This document shows, one piece after another, positions 18,309 to 26,446 of a stretch of DNA of 64,000 bases (positions are counted from its first letter, which is position 1; every line of letters begins with the position of its first letter). Origin of the DNA: Hyphomicrobiales bacterium (lineage in GTDB: Bacteria; Pseudomonadota; Alphaproteobacteria; Rhizobiales; Rhizobiaceae); contig UCKS01000032.1 of assembly GCA_900473045.1 (NCBI GenBank), positions 88,584-152,583 of the forward strand, written 5' to 3'. The translations under genes and the position numbers were made by a program. The notes beneath the pieces were generated by a model, which saw only the letters and a program-made list of their open reading frames with translations, was not told the origin of the DNA and did not search any database.

Positions 18309-19976
18309 ATGAGTAAACAAGACGAACTCGTCTTCCTGCCGCTAGGCGGAGTGGGGGAAATCGGCATGAACCTGGCCCTTTACGGCTATGGTTCGCCATC
18401 CCACCGCCAGTGGATCATGGTCGATTGCGGCGTGACCTTCCCGGGCCTCGATCTGCCCGGCGTCGATCTGGTGCTGCCCGATATCCGGTTCCTTGCTGAA
18501 GAGCGCAAGAACCTCAAGGGCATCATCATTACCCATGCCCATGAAGATCATTATGGCGCGCTGGCCGATCTGTGGCCCGGCCTCAACGCGCCGGTCTATG
18601 CCTCGCCGTTCACTGCCGGCATGCTGGAAGCCAAGCGCTCTTATGAGCGCAGCCGCGCCCAGGTGCCGATCACCATCTTCAAGGAAGGTGACCGCATCAA
18701 CGTTGGTCCGTTCGAGATCGAAGCCGTCGGCGTCAACCACTCGATCCCCGAGCCGATGTCGCTGATCATCCGCACCCCGCTCGGCAATGTCGTGCATACC
18801 GGCGACTGGAAGATCGACCATGCCCCGTCGCTTGGTCCGTTCACCGATGAAGCAAGGTTCCGCGCCATTGGCGACGAGGGCGTTCTGGCGCTGATGTGCG
18901 ACAGCACCAATGCCATGCGCGATGGCGTTTCTCCCTCGGAAGAGGAAGTGTCGACCAGTCTCACCAAGATCATCGAGAACGCCACGGGCCGCGTGGCGAT
19001 CACCACCTTCTCCTCCAACGTCGGCCGCATCCGCTCGATTGCCAAGGCGTCGGCCGCTGCCGGCCGCGAAGTGCTGCTTCTCGGCAGCTCGATGAAGCGC
19101 GTCTGCGACGTCGCCCGCGACGTCGGCTTGATGGAAGGCCTGAACCCGTTCATCGCTGAAGACGAATTCGGCTATATCCCGCGTGACAAGGTCGTGGTGA
19201 TCCTGACCGGCAGCCAGGGTGAATCCCGCGCTGCACTCGCCAAGATCTCGCGTGACGAGATGCGCAATGTGGCACTGACTGCCGGCGATACCGTGGTGTT
19301 TTCCTCGCGCGCCATTCCCGGCAACGAGAAGGCGATCAATGACATCAAGAATGGCCTGGTCGAACAGGGCATTCATATCGTCACCGATAACGAAGCGCTG
19401 GTTCACGTTTCCGGCCATCCCCGCCGCAACGAGTTGCAGCAGATGTACCAGTGGACGCGCCCGCAGATGCTGGTGCCGGTGCACGGGGAAGCGGCGCATC
19501 TGACCGCCCAGGCGGAACTTGGCCTGCAGTCCGGCATCAAGACCGTTCCACGGGTGCGTAACGGCGATATTCTGCGGCTTGCGCCGGGACCGGCGACCGT
19601 CATCGGCGAAGCGCCGCATGGCCGCATCTACAAGGACGGCAGCCTGATCGGCGATTTCGAGGAAATGGGCATCGGCGAACGCCGAAAGCTGTCCTTTGCC
19701 GGTCATGTTGCCGTGAACGTGCAGCTCGACGCGCGCTACGATTTCGCCGCCGACCCGATCGTCGTTCCGATCGGCCTGCCCGAATTCGATGACGAGGGCG
19801 AAGACATGAACGACACCCTCTATGACGCAGTTCTGGGGGCCGTCGAAAGCATCCCGCGCGGCAAGCGCAAGGATATCGCCATGGTCACGGAGGCCGTACG
19901 CCGGGCTATTCGCGGCACGGCCAATGACGTCTGGGGCAAGAAGCCTGTCGTCACCGTGTTCATCAACAAGCTCTGA
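18309..19976 (+). CDS. rnj: Ribonuclease J
   Basis: A 555-residue metallo-beta-lactamase ribonuclease with 5'-exonuclease and endonuclease activity in RNA maturation and decay. The metal motif ITHAHEDHYGAL (HxHxDH) is at about residues 74-85, HTGDWKID follows near 158, and the beta-CASP domain includes STNAMRDG, SSNVGRIRSI and SGHPRRNEL. A C-terminal domain follows. The gene comes after birA with a 35-bp gap. Alphaproteobacteria typically have both RNase E and RNase J. Confidence 0.93.
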   Translation: MSKQDELVFLPLGGVGEIGMNLALYGYGSPSHRQWIMVDCGVTFPGLDLPGVDLVLPDIRFLAEERKNLKGIIITHAHEDHYGALADLWPGLNAPVYASPFTAGMLEAKRSYERSRAQVPITIFKEGDRINVGPFEIEAVGVNHSIPEPMSLIIRTPLGNVVHTGDWKIDHAPSLGPFTDEARFRAIGDEGVLALMCDSTNAMRDGVSPSEEEVSTSLTKIIENATGRVAITTFSSNVGRIRSIAKASAAAGREVLLLGSSMKRVCDVARDVGLMEGLNPFIAEDEFGYIPRDKVVVILTGSQGESRAALAKISRDEMRNVALTAGDTVVFSSRAIPGNEKAINDIKNGLVEQGIHIVTDNEALVHVSGHPRRNELQQMYQWTRPQMLVPVHGEAAHLTAQAELGLQSGIKTVPRVRNGDILRLAPGPATVIGEAPHGRIYKDGSLIGDFEEMGIGERRKLSFAGHVAVNVQLDARYDFAADPIVVPIGLPEFDDEGEDMNDTLYDAVLGAVESIPRGKRKDIAMVTEAVRRAIRGTANDVWGKKPVVTVFINKL

Positions 19977-19994
19977 CAGCCGGGATCAGATCCA

Positions 19995-20399
19995 ATGCTT
20001 GGACGTGTCAACCATATCGCTCTTGCCGTTCCGGATCTTTCCGCAGCGGTGGAGCGATACCGGTCGATGCTCGGCGCGTTGCTCACCGAGCCGGAAGCGT
20101 TGCCGGAGCATGGCGTCACCGTCGTGTTCGTCACGCTTGACAATACCAAGGTCGAGCTTCTGGAACCGCTTGGAGCGGGTTCGCCGGTCGCGGCTTTCCT
20201 AGCAAAGAATCCCGCCGGCGGCATGCACCATATCTGCTACGAGGTCGAGGATATCCTCGCCACGCGCGACAGCCTGGTTGCTGCCGGGGGCAGGGTGCTT
20301 GGCGATGGTAATCCGAAGATCGGCGCGCATGGTAAGCCCGTGCTGTTTCTCCACCCGAAGGATTTCTTCGGCACGCTGATCGAACTTGAGCAGGTGTGA
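19995..20399 (+). CDS. mce: Methylmalonyl-CoA epimerase
   Basis: A 134-residue glyoxalase/VOC-fold enzyme that interconverts (S)- and (R)-methylmalonyl-CoA in propionyl-CoA breakdown. Family traits are the N-terminal RVNHIALAVPDLSAAVERY with its metal-ligand histidine, KVELLEPLG, GGGMHHICYEVEDI-type histidines near 75-85 and the C-terminal GTLIELEQV ending. Length fits the family. It lies 18 bp after the RNase J gene, probably in the same transcript. Confidence 0.9.
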   Translation: MLGRVNHIALAVPDLSAAVERYRSMLGALLTEPEALPEHGVTVVFVTLDNTKVELLEPLGAGSPVAAFLAKNPAGGMHHICYEVEDILATRDSLVAAGGRVLGDGNPKIGAHGKPVLFLHPKDFFGTLIELEQV

Positions 20400-20528
20400 C
20401 AGAAGACCGCGCGCCTGTATTTTTCGGCTGCGGTATTTGTCGGGCAGATACGAACGCGGTATAATGCCGTTCACGCCTGCCATGCCAAGAGGCGAGACCT
20501 CGATCTCCCTTCGTAATGAGAGACCACC

Positions 20529-20798
20529 ATGCCGATCTTTTCCACCTTCGCGATCTACTTCATCATCTGGTGGTTGTCTCTGTTCATCGTCTTGCCGATC
20601 GGCTTGCGGACGCAGGCCGAAGACAACGAAGTCGTACCGGGCAGTGTCGAAAGTGCACCCGCGCGCTTCCGCGCGCTGCGGGTCTTTCTGATGACCTCGG
20701 TGCTCGCCGCGATTATCCACGCGATATGGTACGTGCTTTCGGTCCGTATGGGCTACGGCCTGGATTCGATCCCGCAGTTTGCGCCGAAGTTCTATTGA
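20529..20798 (+). CDS. DUF1467 family membrane protein
   Basis: An 89-residue inner-membrane protein with two transmembrane helices (about 5-27 and 48-71). The conserved pattern WWLSLFIVLPIGLRTQAE in helix 1 and its exit loop is the signature of the DUF1467 family, found throughout Rhizobiales next to mce and proS. Function unknown. A plain ribosome binding site (GAGAGACC) precedes the ATG. It is the last gene before the long proS spacer. Confidence 0.85.
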   Translation: MPIFSTFAIYFIIWWLSLFIVLPIGLRTQAEDNEVVPGSVESAPARFRALRVFLMTSVLAAIIHAIWYVLSVRMGYGLDSIPQFAPKFY

Positions 20799-20935
20799 GG
20801 GGATGATTGGTGTCGCTGCGGCAGTGATAGCGGCGGCTTACCCTTGCCGAACCCGTAATAGAATACGGCCGCCACAGAATAGCCCTGATTCAGTCGATTG
20901 ATATTTCGTGCGCTGTTGCTCTGAATATAAAAAGT

Positions 20936-20968
20936 CAAAAAAAAACAAGGCTGAAAGCCCTGTTTTTT
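20936..20968. terminator. Bidirectional intrinsic terminator
   Basis: A 7-bp stem with one mismatch and a GAA/TTC loop (20946-20962) is flanked by nine As on the left and six Ts on the right. It can therefore end transcripts from both strands: the minus-strand sRNA candidate and read-through from the DUF1467 gene on the plus strand. Confidence 0.7.
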
Positions 20969-21088
20969 AAAGTATCGCGTGATCCTTATCCGTTACCGGT
21001 GGCTGCGTGTAAACGCGCCTAAGATCTTATCCTCCCAAGACTTGACCGCGAAATCGACAAGAATTTAATCTCCCTGCCTCTTTTGTGA
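20936..21088 (-). ncRNA. Candidate trans-acting sRNA upstream of proS (alpha-r9/Smr9C-like position)
   Basis: On the minus strand, a promoter-like pair GATGAC (21122-21117), N17, CTAGAT (21099-21094) matches the rhizobial sigma-70 pattern CTTGAC-N17-CTATAT in spacing and most bases. About 150 nt downstream lies a strong intrinsic terminator: stem CAGGGCT/AGCCTTG at 20962-20946 followed by nine Ts (20945-20937). No ORF explains the interval. From memory, the Rhizobiales sRNA family alpha-r9 (Smr9C, about 150 nt) sits near proS in Sinorhizobium meliloti on the strand opposite proS; I could not check the sequence match. The terminator also has a T-run on the plus strand. Confidence 0.5.
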
Positions 21089-21483
21089 GCCAAATCTAGC
21101 TCAAACATTATGCGTTGTCATCCGATTTTTTTGCATTTTTGCTACACTCTAGTTAAATTTTTCCGTTGACAACTTCTGTCAAAATCCTGTTACTACCGTT
21201 CCTTTTTGACGCAGGTATTTTTATTTTCCCCTCCCTTGAAATCGATTGCGCCTTCTCCTGTGGCGCCACGAAAGATGACGGGTTTTCTTCCTGCCGCGAA
21301 GCGTCTATGAACGCGTAAGCGCGGTGCATCCCCTTCTGGAATCAGCTGGCCGGATGGTCGCGGCAACAGTCAAACGGCAGTGCCCGGTTTGCGCGCTTGA
21401 CGCGTGCATGGCCTGCAGGCTCAACGTTATTTCGCCCGAATCCAACGATAGTGCGAAGTGCTTTTAACTTCTGGAACCCGTCC

Positions 21484-22812
21484 ATGCGCCTGTCCCGCTT
21501 TTTCATGCCTATTCTGAAGGAAACCCCGAAGGAAGCGGAAATTGTTTCGCACCGGCTGATGTTGCGTGCCGGCATGGTGCGCCAGCAGTCGGCCGGCATC
21601 TACACATGGCTGCCGCTCGGCAAGCGTGTTCTCGACAAGGTGACCAGGATCATCCGCGAAGAGCAGGACCGCGCCGGCGCCGTCGAACTGTTGATGCCGA
21701 CGCTGCAATCGGCCGAACTCTGGCAGGAAAGCGGCCGCTATGATGCCTATGGCGACGAAATGCTGCGGATCAAGGATCGCAACAAGCGCGACATGCTGTA
21801 TGGGCCGACCAACGAGGAGATGATCACGGACGTGTTTCGTTCATACGTCAAGTCCTACAAGGACCTGCCGCTCAATCTCTATCATATCCAGCTGAAGTTC
21901 CGCGACGAACGCCGTCCGCGTTTCGGCACCATGCGTTCGCGCGAATTCCTGATGAAGGATGCCTATTCCTTCGATCTCAACCGCGAAGGCGCGGTGGACA
22001 GCTACAATCGTATGTTTGCTGCCTATCTGCGCACCTTTGCGCGGCTTGGCCTGCGCGCTATTCCGATGCGCGCCGATACCGGCCCGATCGGCGGCGATCT
22101 TAGCCACGAGTTCATCATTCTTGCCGATACCGGTGAATCGGAAGTCTTCTGCCACAAGCACTTCCTCGATTTCGACATTCCGGCCGACGATACCGATTTT
22201 TGGGACGCCGCAGCGATGAAGGCGATCTTCGACAAGTGGACGTCGCTCTACGCCGCCACCTCCGAGATGCATGACGAGGCCGCCTTCAACGCCATCGACG
22301 ATGCGTCGAAGGTTTCGGCTCGCGGCATCGAGGTCGGCCACATCTTCTATTTCGGCACCAAATATTCCGAGGCCATGGGCGCCAAGGTTCAAGGCCCGGA
22401 CGGCAAGGAACACACTGTGCACATGGGCTCCTACGGCATCGGCCCGACCCGGCTGGTTCCCGCCATCATCGAAGCTTCGCATGACGAGAACGGCATCATC
22501 TGGCCGGCCTCGATCGCGCCTTTCGATGCGGTTGTGATCAACATGAAGTCCGGCGACGAAGCCTGCGACGCGGCCTGCGAAACCATCTATGCTGCACTCA
22601 ACAACGCAGGATTCGATACGCTGTACGACGACAAGGACGATCGCGCCGGCACCAAGTTTGCTACTGCTGATCTGATCGGCGTGCCGGTGCAGATCATTGC
22701 CGGTCCGCGTTCGGTCGCCAATGGCGAGGTCGAACTCAAGGACCGCAAGACCGGCGCCCGCGAAACATTGACGATCGAGGCAGCCATCAACAAGCTGACC
22801 GCCTCGAAATAA
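21484..22812 (+). CDS. proS: Prolyl-tRNA synthetase
   Basis: This 442-residue class II aminoacyl-tRNA synthetase charges tRNA-Pro. Motif 1 lies around [27 protein letters not shown]; motif 2 around [29 protein letters not shown]; motif 3 at [11 protein letters not shown]. The anticodon-binding domain is at the C-terminus. The bacterial editing insertion (INS domain) is absent, as in the short alphaproteobacterial ProRS type. ATG at 21484 gives the standard N-terminus MRLSRFFMP; the in-frame upstream opening from 21397 is not supported. Confidence 0.96.
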   Translation: MRLSRFFMPILKETPKEAEIVSHRLMLRAGMVRQQSAGIYTWLPLGKRVLDKVTRIIREEQDRAGAVELLMPTLQSAELWQESGRYDAYGDEMLRIKDRNKRDMLYGPTNEEMITDVFRSYVKSYKDLPLNLYHIQLKFRDERRPRFGTMRSREFLMKDAYSFDLNREGAVDSYNRMFAAYLRTFARLGLRAIPMRADTGPIGGDLSHEFIILADTGESEVFCHKHFLDFDIPADDTDFWDAAAMKAIFDKWTSLYAATSEMHDEAAFNAIDDASKVSARGIEVGHIFYFGTKYSEAMGAKVQGPDGKEHTVHMGSYGIGPTRLVPAIIEASHDENGIIWPASIAPFDAVVINMKSGDEACDAACETIYAALNNAGFDTLYDDKDDRAGTKFATADLIGVPVQIIAGPRSVANGEVELKDRKTGARETLTIEAAINKLTASK

Positions 22813-22823
22813 GGGACCAGGGA

Positions 22824-24131
22824 ATGAGCGCTGCGACGCTAGAACAGGAAGAGGCCACGACCGCCAAGGCGCCGTCGAGCCGTCCGTTTTCCACATTCGA
22901 GCGCATGGTGGCTTGGCGCTATCTGCGCTCGCGCCGCAAGGAAGCGTTCATTTCGGTGATCGCCGGGTTTTCCTTCATCGGCATCATGCTCGGTGTCGCA
23001 ACGCTGATCATCGTCATGGCTGTCATGAACGGTTTCCGCACCGAGCTGATTTCGCGCATTCTCGGCATCAACGGTCACATGATCGTCCAGCCGCTGGATG
23101 GGCCGCTGGATAACTATGCCGACCTGGCAACCAAGTTTTCCGGCGTCAAGGGCGTCACCATGGCGATCCCGATGATCGAGGGGCAGACGCTCGCCTCCGG
23201 TCCGGGCGGCGCCGGGACGGGCGCGCTGGTGCGCGGCGTGCGGGCCGACGACCTCGCCAAGATGAAGTCGATTTCCGATCATATCCAGTCCGGCGATCTC
23301 GTCGGTTATGCCGCTGGAACCGGCGTTGCGATCGGGTCGCGCATGGCTCAGCAGCTCGGCATCACCGCCGGCGGCACGATCACGCTGGTGGCGCCGGAAG
23401 GCGACATTACGCCGATGGGCGTCAATCCGCGCGTCAAATCCTATACCGTCTCGGCGATCTTCGAGATCGGCATGTCGGAATATGATGCCTCGATCATCTT
23501 CATGCCGCTGGAGGAAGCCCAGCTCTATTTCAACGCCGAGGGCATTGCCCAGTCGATCGAGCTTTTCGTCACTGATCCGGATCTGGTCGATGACCTGCGC
23601 CAGCCGATCGAGGATGCCGCCGGACGCCAGGTGCTGATCAGCGACTGGCGTGATCGCAACAAGACCTTCTTCTCCGCCCTTCAGGTCGAGCGCAACGTCA
23701 TGTTCATGATCCTGACGCTGATCATTCTGGTGGCGGCGCTGAACATCGTCTCCGGCCTGATCATGCTGGTGAAGGACAAGGGCCGCGACATCGCCATCCT
23801 GCGCACCATGGGCGCCTCGTCGGGTTCCGTCATGCGGATCTTCTTCATGACAGGGGCGGCGATCGGTATTGTCGGTACGATTGCAGGCGTGCTTCTGGGT
23901 GTTTTGGTCTGTCTCAATATCGAGTCGATCCGCCAGTTCTTTTCCTGGATTTCGGGAACGACACTGTTCAATCCCGAACTCTATTTCCTAAGCCAGCTTC
24001 CGGCCGACATGAACTTCGGCGAGACCACATCGGTCGTCGCCATGGCGATCGGCCTGTCCTTTCTTGCCACGATCTTTCCGGCCTGGCGCGCCTCGCGCCT
24101 CGATCCGGTTCAGGCTCTGCGCTACGAATAA
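22824..24131 (+). CDS. lolC: Lipoprotein-releasing system membrane protein LolC/LolE
   Basis: A 435-residue inner-membrane subunit of the LolCDE ABC exporter that releases lipoproteins to the carrier LolA. It has a cytoplasmic N-terminus, a first membrane helix at about 42-68 (GFSFIGIMLGVATLIIVMAVMNGF), a large periplasmic MacB-like core (70-290), and three C-terminal helices of the FtsX-type permease. Alphaproteobacteria usually have this single permease serving as both C and E. It lies 12 bp after proS and 18 bp before lolD. Confidence 0.93.
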   Translation: MSAATLEQEEATTAKAPSSRPFSTFERMVAWRYLRSRRKEAFISVIAGFSFIGIMLGVATLIIVMAVMNGFRTELISRILGINGHMIVQPLDGPLDNYADLATKFSGVKGVTMAIPMIEGQTLASGPGGAGTGALVRGVRADDLAKMKSISDHIQSGDLVGYAAGTGVAIGSRMAQQLGITAGGTITLVAPEGDITPMGVNPRVKSYTVSAIFEIGMSEYDASIIFMPLEEAQLYFNAEGIAQSIELFVTDPDLVDDLRQPIEDAAGRQVLISDWRDRNKTFFSALQVERNVMFMILTLIILVAALNIVSGLIMLVKDKGRDIAILRTMGASSGSVMRIFFMTGAAIGIVGTIAGVLLGVLVCLNIESIRQFFSWISGTTLFNPELYFLSQLPADMNFGETTSVVAMAIGLSFLATIFPAWRASRLDPVQALRYE

Positions 24132-24149
24132 TTGGGGATTACAGACACG

Positions 24150-24833
24150 ATGAATGCGCGCGTGGCATTGCAGCTTTCCGGCGTTGAACGTCATTTCAGC
24201 CAGGGTGAAGAAACCCTGTCGATCCTCAAGGGTGCGGACTTTTCGCTTCATGGCGGCCAGACCGTGGCGCTCGTTGCCCCGTCGGGCACTGGCAAATCGA
24301 CGCTTCTGCACCTGGCTGGGTTGCTGGAGCGTCCGGATGCCGGCGAAGTGCTGATCAACGGCCAATCCTGCGGTGCGCTCAGCGATGAGCGGCGCACGGC
24401 GATCCGCCGCAATGAGATCGGCTTCGTCTATCAGGCCCATCACCTGCTGCCGGAATTCACGGCAATCGAAAACATCATGATGCCGCAGCTGATCGCCGGT
24501 CTCAGCAAGGCCGAGGCCCGCGAACGGGCGGCAGCACTTCTGGACTACATGCGCATCGGCCACCGCGCCGAACATCGCCCATCGGAACTGTCCGGTGGCG
24601 AGCAGCAGCGCGTCGCCATTGCGCGTGCCGTCGCCAATGCGCCGCTGGTGCTGCTGGCCGACGAGCCGACCGGCAACCTCGACCCGGAAACCGCTGGCTA
24701 TGTCTTTGAAGCGCTGGAAGCGCTGGTGCGCCAGTCCGGTCTCGCGGCGATGATCGCCACGCACAATTACGAACTCGCCGCGCGCATGGATCGCCGCGTC
24801 ACCATCGAGGACGGCAAGGTCGTCGAGTTGTAG
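24150..24833 (+). CDS. lolD: Lipoprotein-releasing system ATP-binding protein
   Basis: The 227-residue ATPase of the Lol exporter. Walker A is APSGTGKST (about 43-51), the ABC signature is LSGGEQQR, Walker B is [13 protein letters not shown], and the switch histidine is in ATHN. The ATG at 24150 gives the rhizobial N-terminus MNARVALQL; an in-frame TTG at 24132 directly abuts the lolC stop but is less likely. It is convergent with the DUF5680 gene, with 16 bp between stops and no obvious terminator. Confidence 0.95.
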   Translation: MNARVALQLSGVERHFSQGEETLSILKGADFSLHGGQTVALVAPSGTGKSTLLHLAGLLERPDAGEVLINGQSCGALSDERRTAIRRNEIGFVYQAHHLLPEFTAIENIMMPQLIAGLSKAEARERAAALLDYMRIGHRAEHRPSELSGGEQQRVAIARAVANAPLVLLADEPTGNLDPETAGYVFEALEALVRQSGLAAMIATHNYELAARMDRRVTIEDGKVVEL

Positions 24834-24849
24834 TAGGGGCGCTTGCCGA

Positions 24850-25317
24850 TCACGGACGGATAAGGCCGCCGCGGTAGTCCAGTTCGTAGGCTTCTTGCCC
24901 ATCGACGATGATGACCTCCCGTCCGCGAAAATGTGCGGTGTCGCCATCGCTGTTATCGACGTAAAGCCCGTGTTCATGGGCGTATCGCATGCCGCCGAGA
25001 AACCGGCCTTGCTGTGCATACATAGTGTCAAGGGCTGCCTTGATGACGGCCCCGGCGCGGGCGCCGTCGATCAGATCCGGAAGGATAATTCTTCCGAAAT
25101 AGTTCATCGCCCAGATCGGCGTGCCTGTATCCCAGACGACTTCCTGCCCGGCAAAATCCGTTCCGCCGAAATAGCTGTCGAGATAAGACCATCCGTCCCG
25201 CTTATGTCCGATGTCATGTGAGGCTTGCCGGCAAGAGGGCAGTGTTGTCCCGCCGCCCACATAGGCTTTCGCTTTAGCCTCGACTATGAAGGCCGTCAGT
25301 TCGTCAAGGTCTCGCAT
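24850..25317 (-). CDS. DUF5680 domain protein, apparently SOS-controlled
   Basis: A 155-residue soluble protein. Pattern elements such as FIVEAKAKAYVGGG near the N-terminus, SHDI, GWSYLDSYFGGTDFAGQE, GTPIWAMNYFGR and the C-terminal YELDYRGGLIR match the DUF5680 family, which often stands behind an Xre-type HTH but is free-standing here. Function unknown. ATG at 25317 is chosen because GGAGGGG lies seven bases upstream; in-frame upstream codons (25329, 25380) lack this. Its promoter region carries a perfect SOS box (25375-25389) next to a TACAAT -10, so LexA control is likely. Confidence 0.75.
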   Translation of the reverse strand: MRDLDELTAFIVEAKAKAYVGGGTTLPSCRQASHDIGHKRDGWSYLDSYFGGTDFAGQEVVWDTGTPIWAMNYFGRIILPDLIDGARAGAVIKAALDTMYAQQGRFLGGMRYAHEHGLYVDNSDGDTAHFRGREVIIVDGQEAYELDYRGGLIRP

Positions 25318-25366
25318 GCCACCCCTCCGCATGGTCGAAGCGGGAAAGGTTACAGAAGGGCTGCCT

Positions 25367-25389
25367 ATTGTAAAGAACAAAAAGTGAAC
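25367..25389 (-). promoter_or_regulatory. SOS (LexA) box and -10 element upstream of the DUF5680 gene
   Basis: On the plus strand GAAC (25375-25378) and GAAC (25386-25389) are separated by exactly seven AT-rich bases. On the minus strand this reads GTTC-N7-GTTC, the alphaproteobacterial LexA operator. A -10-like TACAAT (25372-25367) lies immediately downstream on the minus strand, about 50 bp before the DUF5680 start codon, so bound LexA would cover the promoter. It lies in the short gap after the gene ending at 25397. Confidence 0.7.
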
Positions 25390-25396
25390 ATATGCG

Positions 25397-25978
25397 TCAT
25401 TGTTCCTGACAGACTTTCTGACCGGCCTCGTCGTTCCAGTCCTTGAGGAAAATCAACTTTCCGGCGACCGCAACGGGCTTGCCGCTGCTCTTTCCCTTGC
25501 CGGTCAGCACATTGAAATCGCATTCCGTCGTGTTGTCCGGATCGAGCGTGTCGTAGGACGTATAGGTATATCCGGCGACGACGAAGTCGAAGTTGCGATA
25601 GGCGACCGTCAGCTTCTGTTCCCAGCGATCGCGGCCGACGCTATCGTTATGGGTGGTGATCAGGATCGAGCCGTTCTCAAGGGCGGTGATCGACGGCGCC
25701 CTTCCGGCCATGGTCAGGTCTCCCCAAACCTTGTTCGGTACCACCGTCTTCAATTTCAGCCGGTCGGTGTCGCCGTCATTGAGATAGATGTAGACCGCGT
25801 GATCTTCATCCGTTCCCTCAACCGGCGCCACCAGCATGGCAAGGTCTGAACTGCCGTCCTTGTCCCAATCGCCTGTCGCAGCAAAGACGATGCGAGCGGG
25901 ATCGATCGCCTCTGCCGCCTGCGCGGTGGTGGCAGTCAGGCCGAGCAATGCCGTCATGACGGCCAGTGACATCTTCAT
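25397..25978 (-). CDS. Secreted hypothetical protein (FG-GAP-like)
   Basis: A 193-residue exported protein. Residues 1-22 form a signal peptide with an AQA cleavage site. The mature part has a DWDKDGSSDLAMLV segment (about 37-50), an Asp-rich calcium-loop type motif like those in FG-GAP/VCBS repeats, and a second D-rich loop NDGDTDRLKL. Two cysteines near the C-terminus (in TECDFN and QKVCQEQ) may pair. ATG at 25978 follows GGGGGAATG. It is divergent from the 28-codon peptide gene, but its start is about 155 bp from the triple SOS box, so control by that box is less likely. Confidence 0.65.
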   Translation of the reverse strand: MKMSLAVMTALLGLTATTAQAAEAIDPARIVFAATGDWDKDGSSDLAMLVAPVEGTDEDHAVYIYLNDGDTDRLKLKTVVPNKVWGDLTMAGRAPSITALENGSILITTHNDSVGRDRWEQKLTVAYRNFDFVVAGYTYTSYDTLDPDNTTECDFNVLTGKGKSSGKPVAVAGKLIFLKDWNDEAGQKVCQEQ

Positions 25979-26122
25979 CAATCATTCCCCCAATTGGCAT
26001 TTGCGATGCAGACTAATGTGCCGCCCGACCGGCGTCTAGATGCCGGAGGTCATTGCCGGAAAGGCCGGTTGCAAAGTGTTTACCATCTCCGTTCCTCGAT
26101 GGCCGAAGATTTGCAGTTGCTG

Positions 26123-26158
26123 CTTGACGCATGAACATAAATAGAACATTATAAGAAC
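26123..26158 (+). promoter_or_regulatory. Triple GAAC LexA operator overlapping a promoter
   Basis: GAAC occurs at 26133-26136, 26144-26147 and 26155-26158, each start exactly 11 bp from the next, giving two overlapping SOS boxes (GAAC-N7-GAAC twice). The plus-strand pair TTGACG (26124-26129), N17, CATTAT (26147-26152) fits a sigma-70 promoter, so LexA would sit on the spacer, the -10 and the start site. The predicted transcript starts near 26159, about 23 bp before the ATG of the 28-codon ORF. A minus-strand TATAAT (26153-26148) exists too but has no matching -35. Confidence 0.75.
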
Positions 26159-26181
26159 ATAACGGAAAAGGGAGCCGACCA

Positions 26182-26268
26182 ATGACTGACTTCATTCGTG
26201 ATCTCGCCGCTTTGACCTCCATCGCCATGTTCATCGCCAGCTTTTCAATCATCGTCATCGGCATGTAG
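26182..26268 (+). CDS. 28-residue hydrophobic peptide under an SOS box
   Basis: The ORF has 28 codons starting MTDFIRDLAA and ending in a strongly hydrophobic Ile/Phe/Ala/Ser/Met stretch (about residues 8-28) that can form one membrane helix. The only charged residues are Asp3, Arg6 and Asp7. A strong Shine-Dalgarno AAGGGAG (26168-26174) lies seven bases before the ATG, and an in-frame stop at 26152-26154 excludes a longer start. The promoter overlaps three LexA half-sites. Small SOS-induced membrane peptides such as TisB (29 residues) and DinQ of E. coli have this size and character, but no sequence homology is claimed. A toxin-like or membrane-depolarising role is inference. No antitoxin RNA was identified. 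Confidence 0.65.
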   Translation: MTDFIRDLAALTSIAMFIASFSIIVIGM

Positions 26269-26446
26269 GTCTGGCCGGAGCCACCAGCCATTCCGCGCAT
26301 TCGCTGCAGCGTGGAAAACGGACGGTGCGCTTGGCTGTGGACAAGGTGGACCCGGTTTGAAATTGCTGCCGCACGGCAGATGAAAACTGGACATCTGCGG
26401 ACGGAAACAGGATATCCTCGGTCCTTTACGGGAATCGGGGTGTGCC

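Larger units (their letters stand above)
20799..21483. other. 685-bp spacer upstream of proS
   Basis: This spacer is AT-richer than its surroundings and contains the sRNA candidate and its terminator (20936-21088). It also has two plus-strand promoter-like pairs that could serve proS: TTGACC-N16-TTTAAT (21042-21069) and TTGACA at 21166-21171 with a weak -10 near 21190. No T-box or other riboswitch fold was recognised, and no credible small ORF. Confidence 0.5.

Noticed and set aside
20799..21483. T-box or other riboswitch in the proS leader
   Set aside because: No T-box sequence or specifier-loop structure is visible, and T-boxes are not expected in this group.
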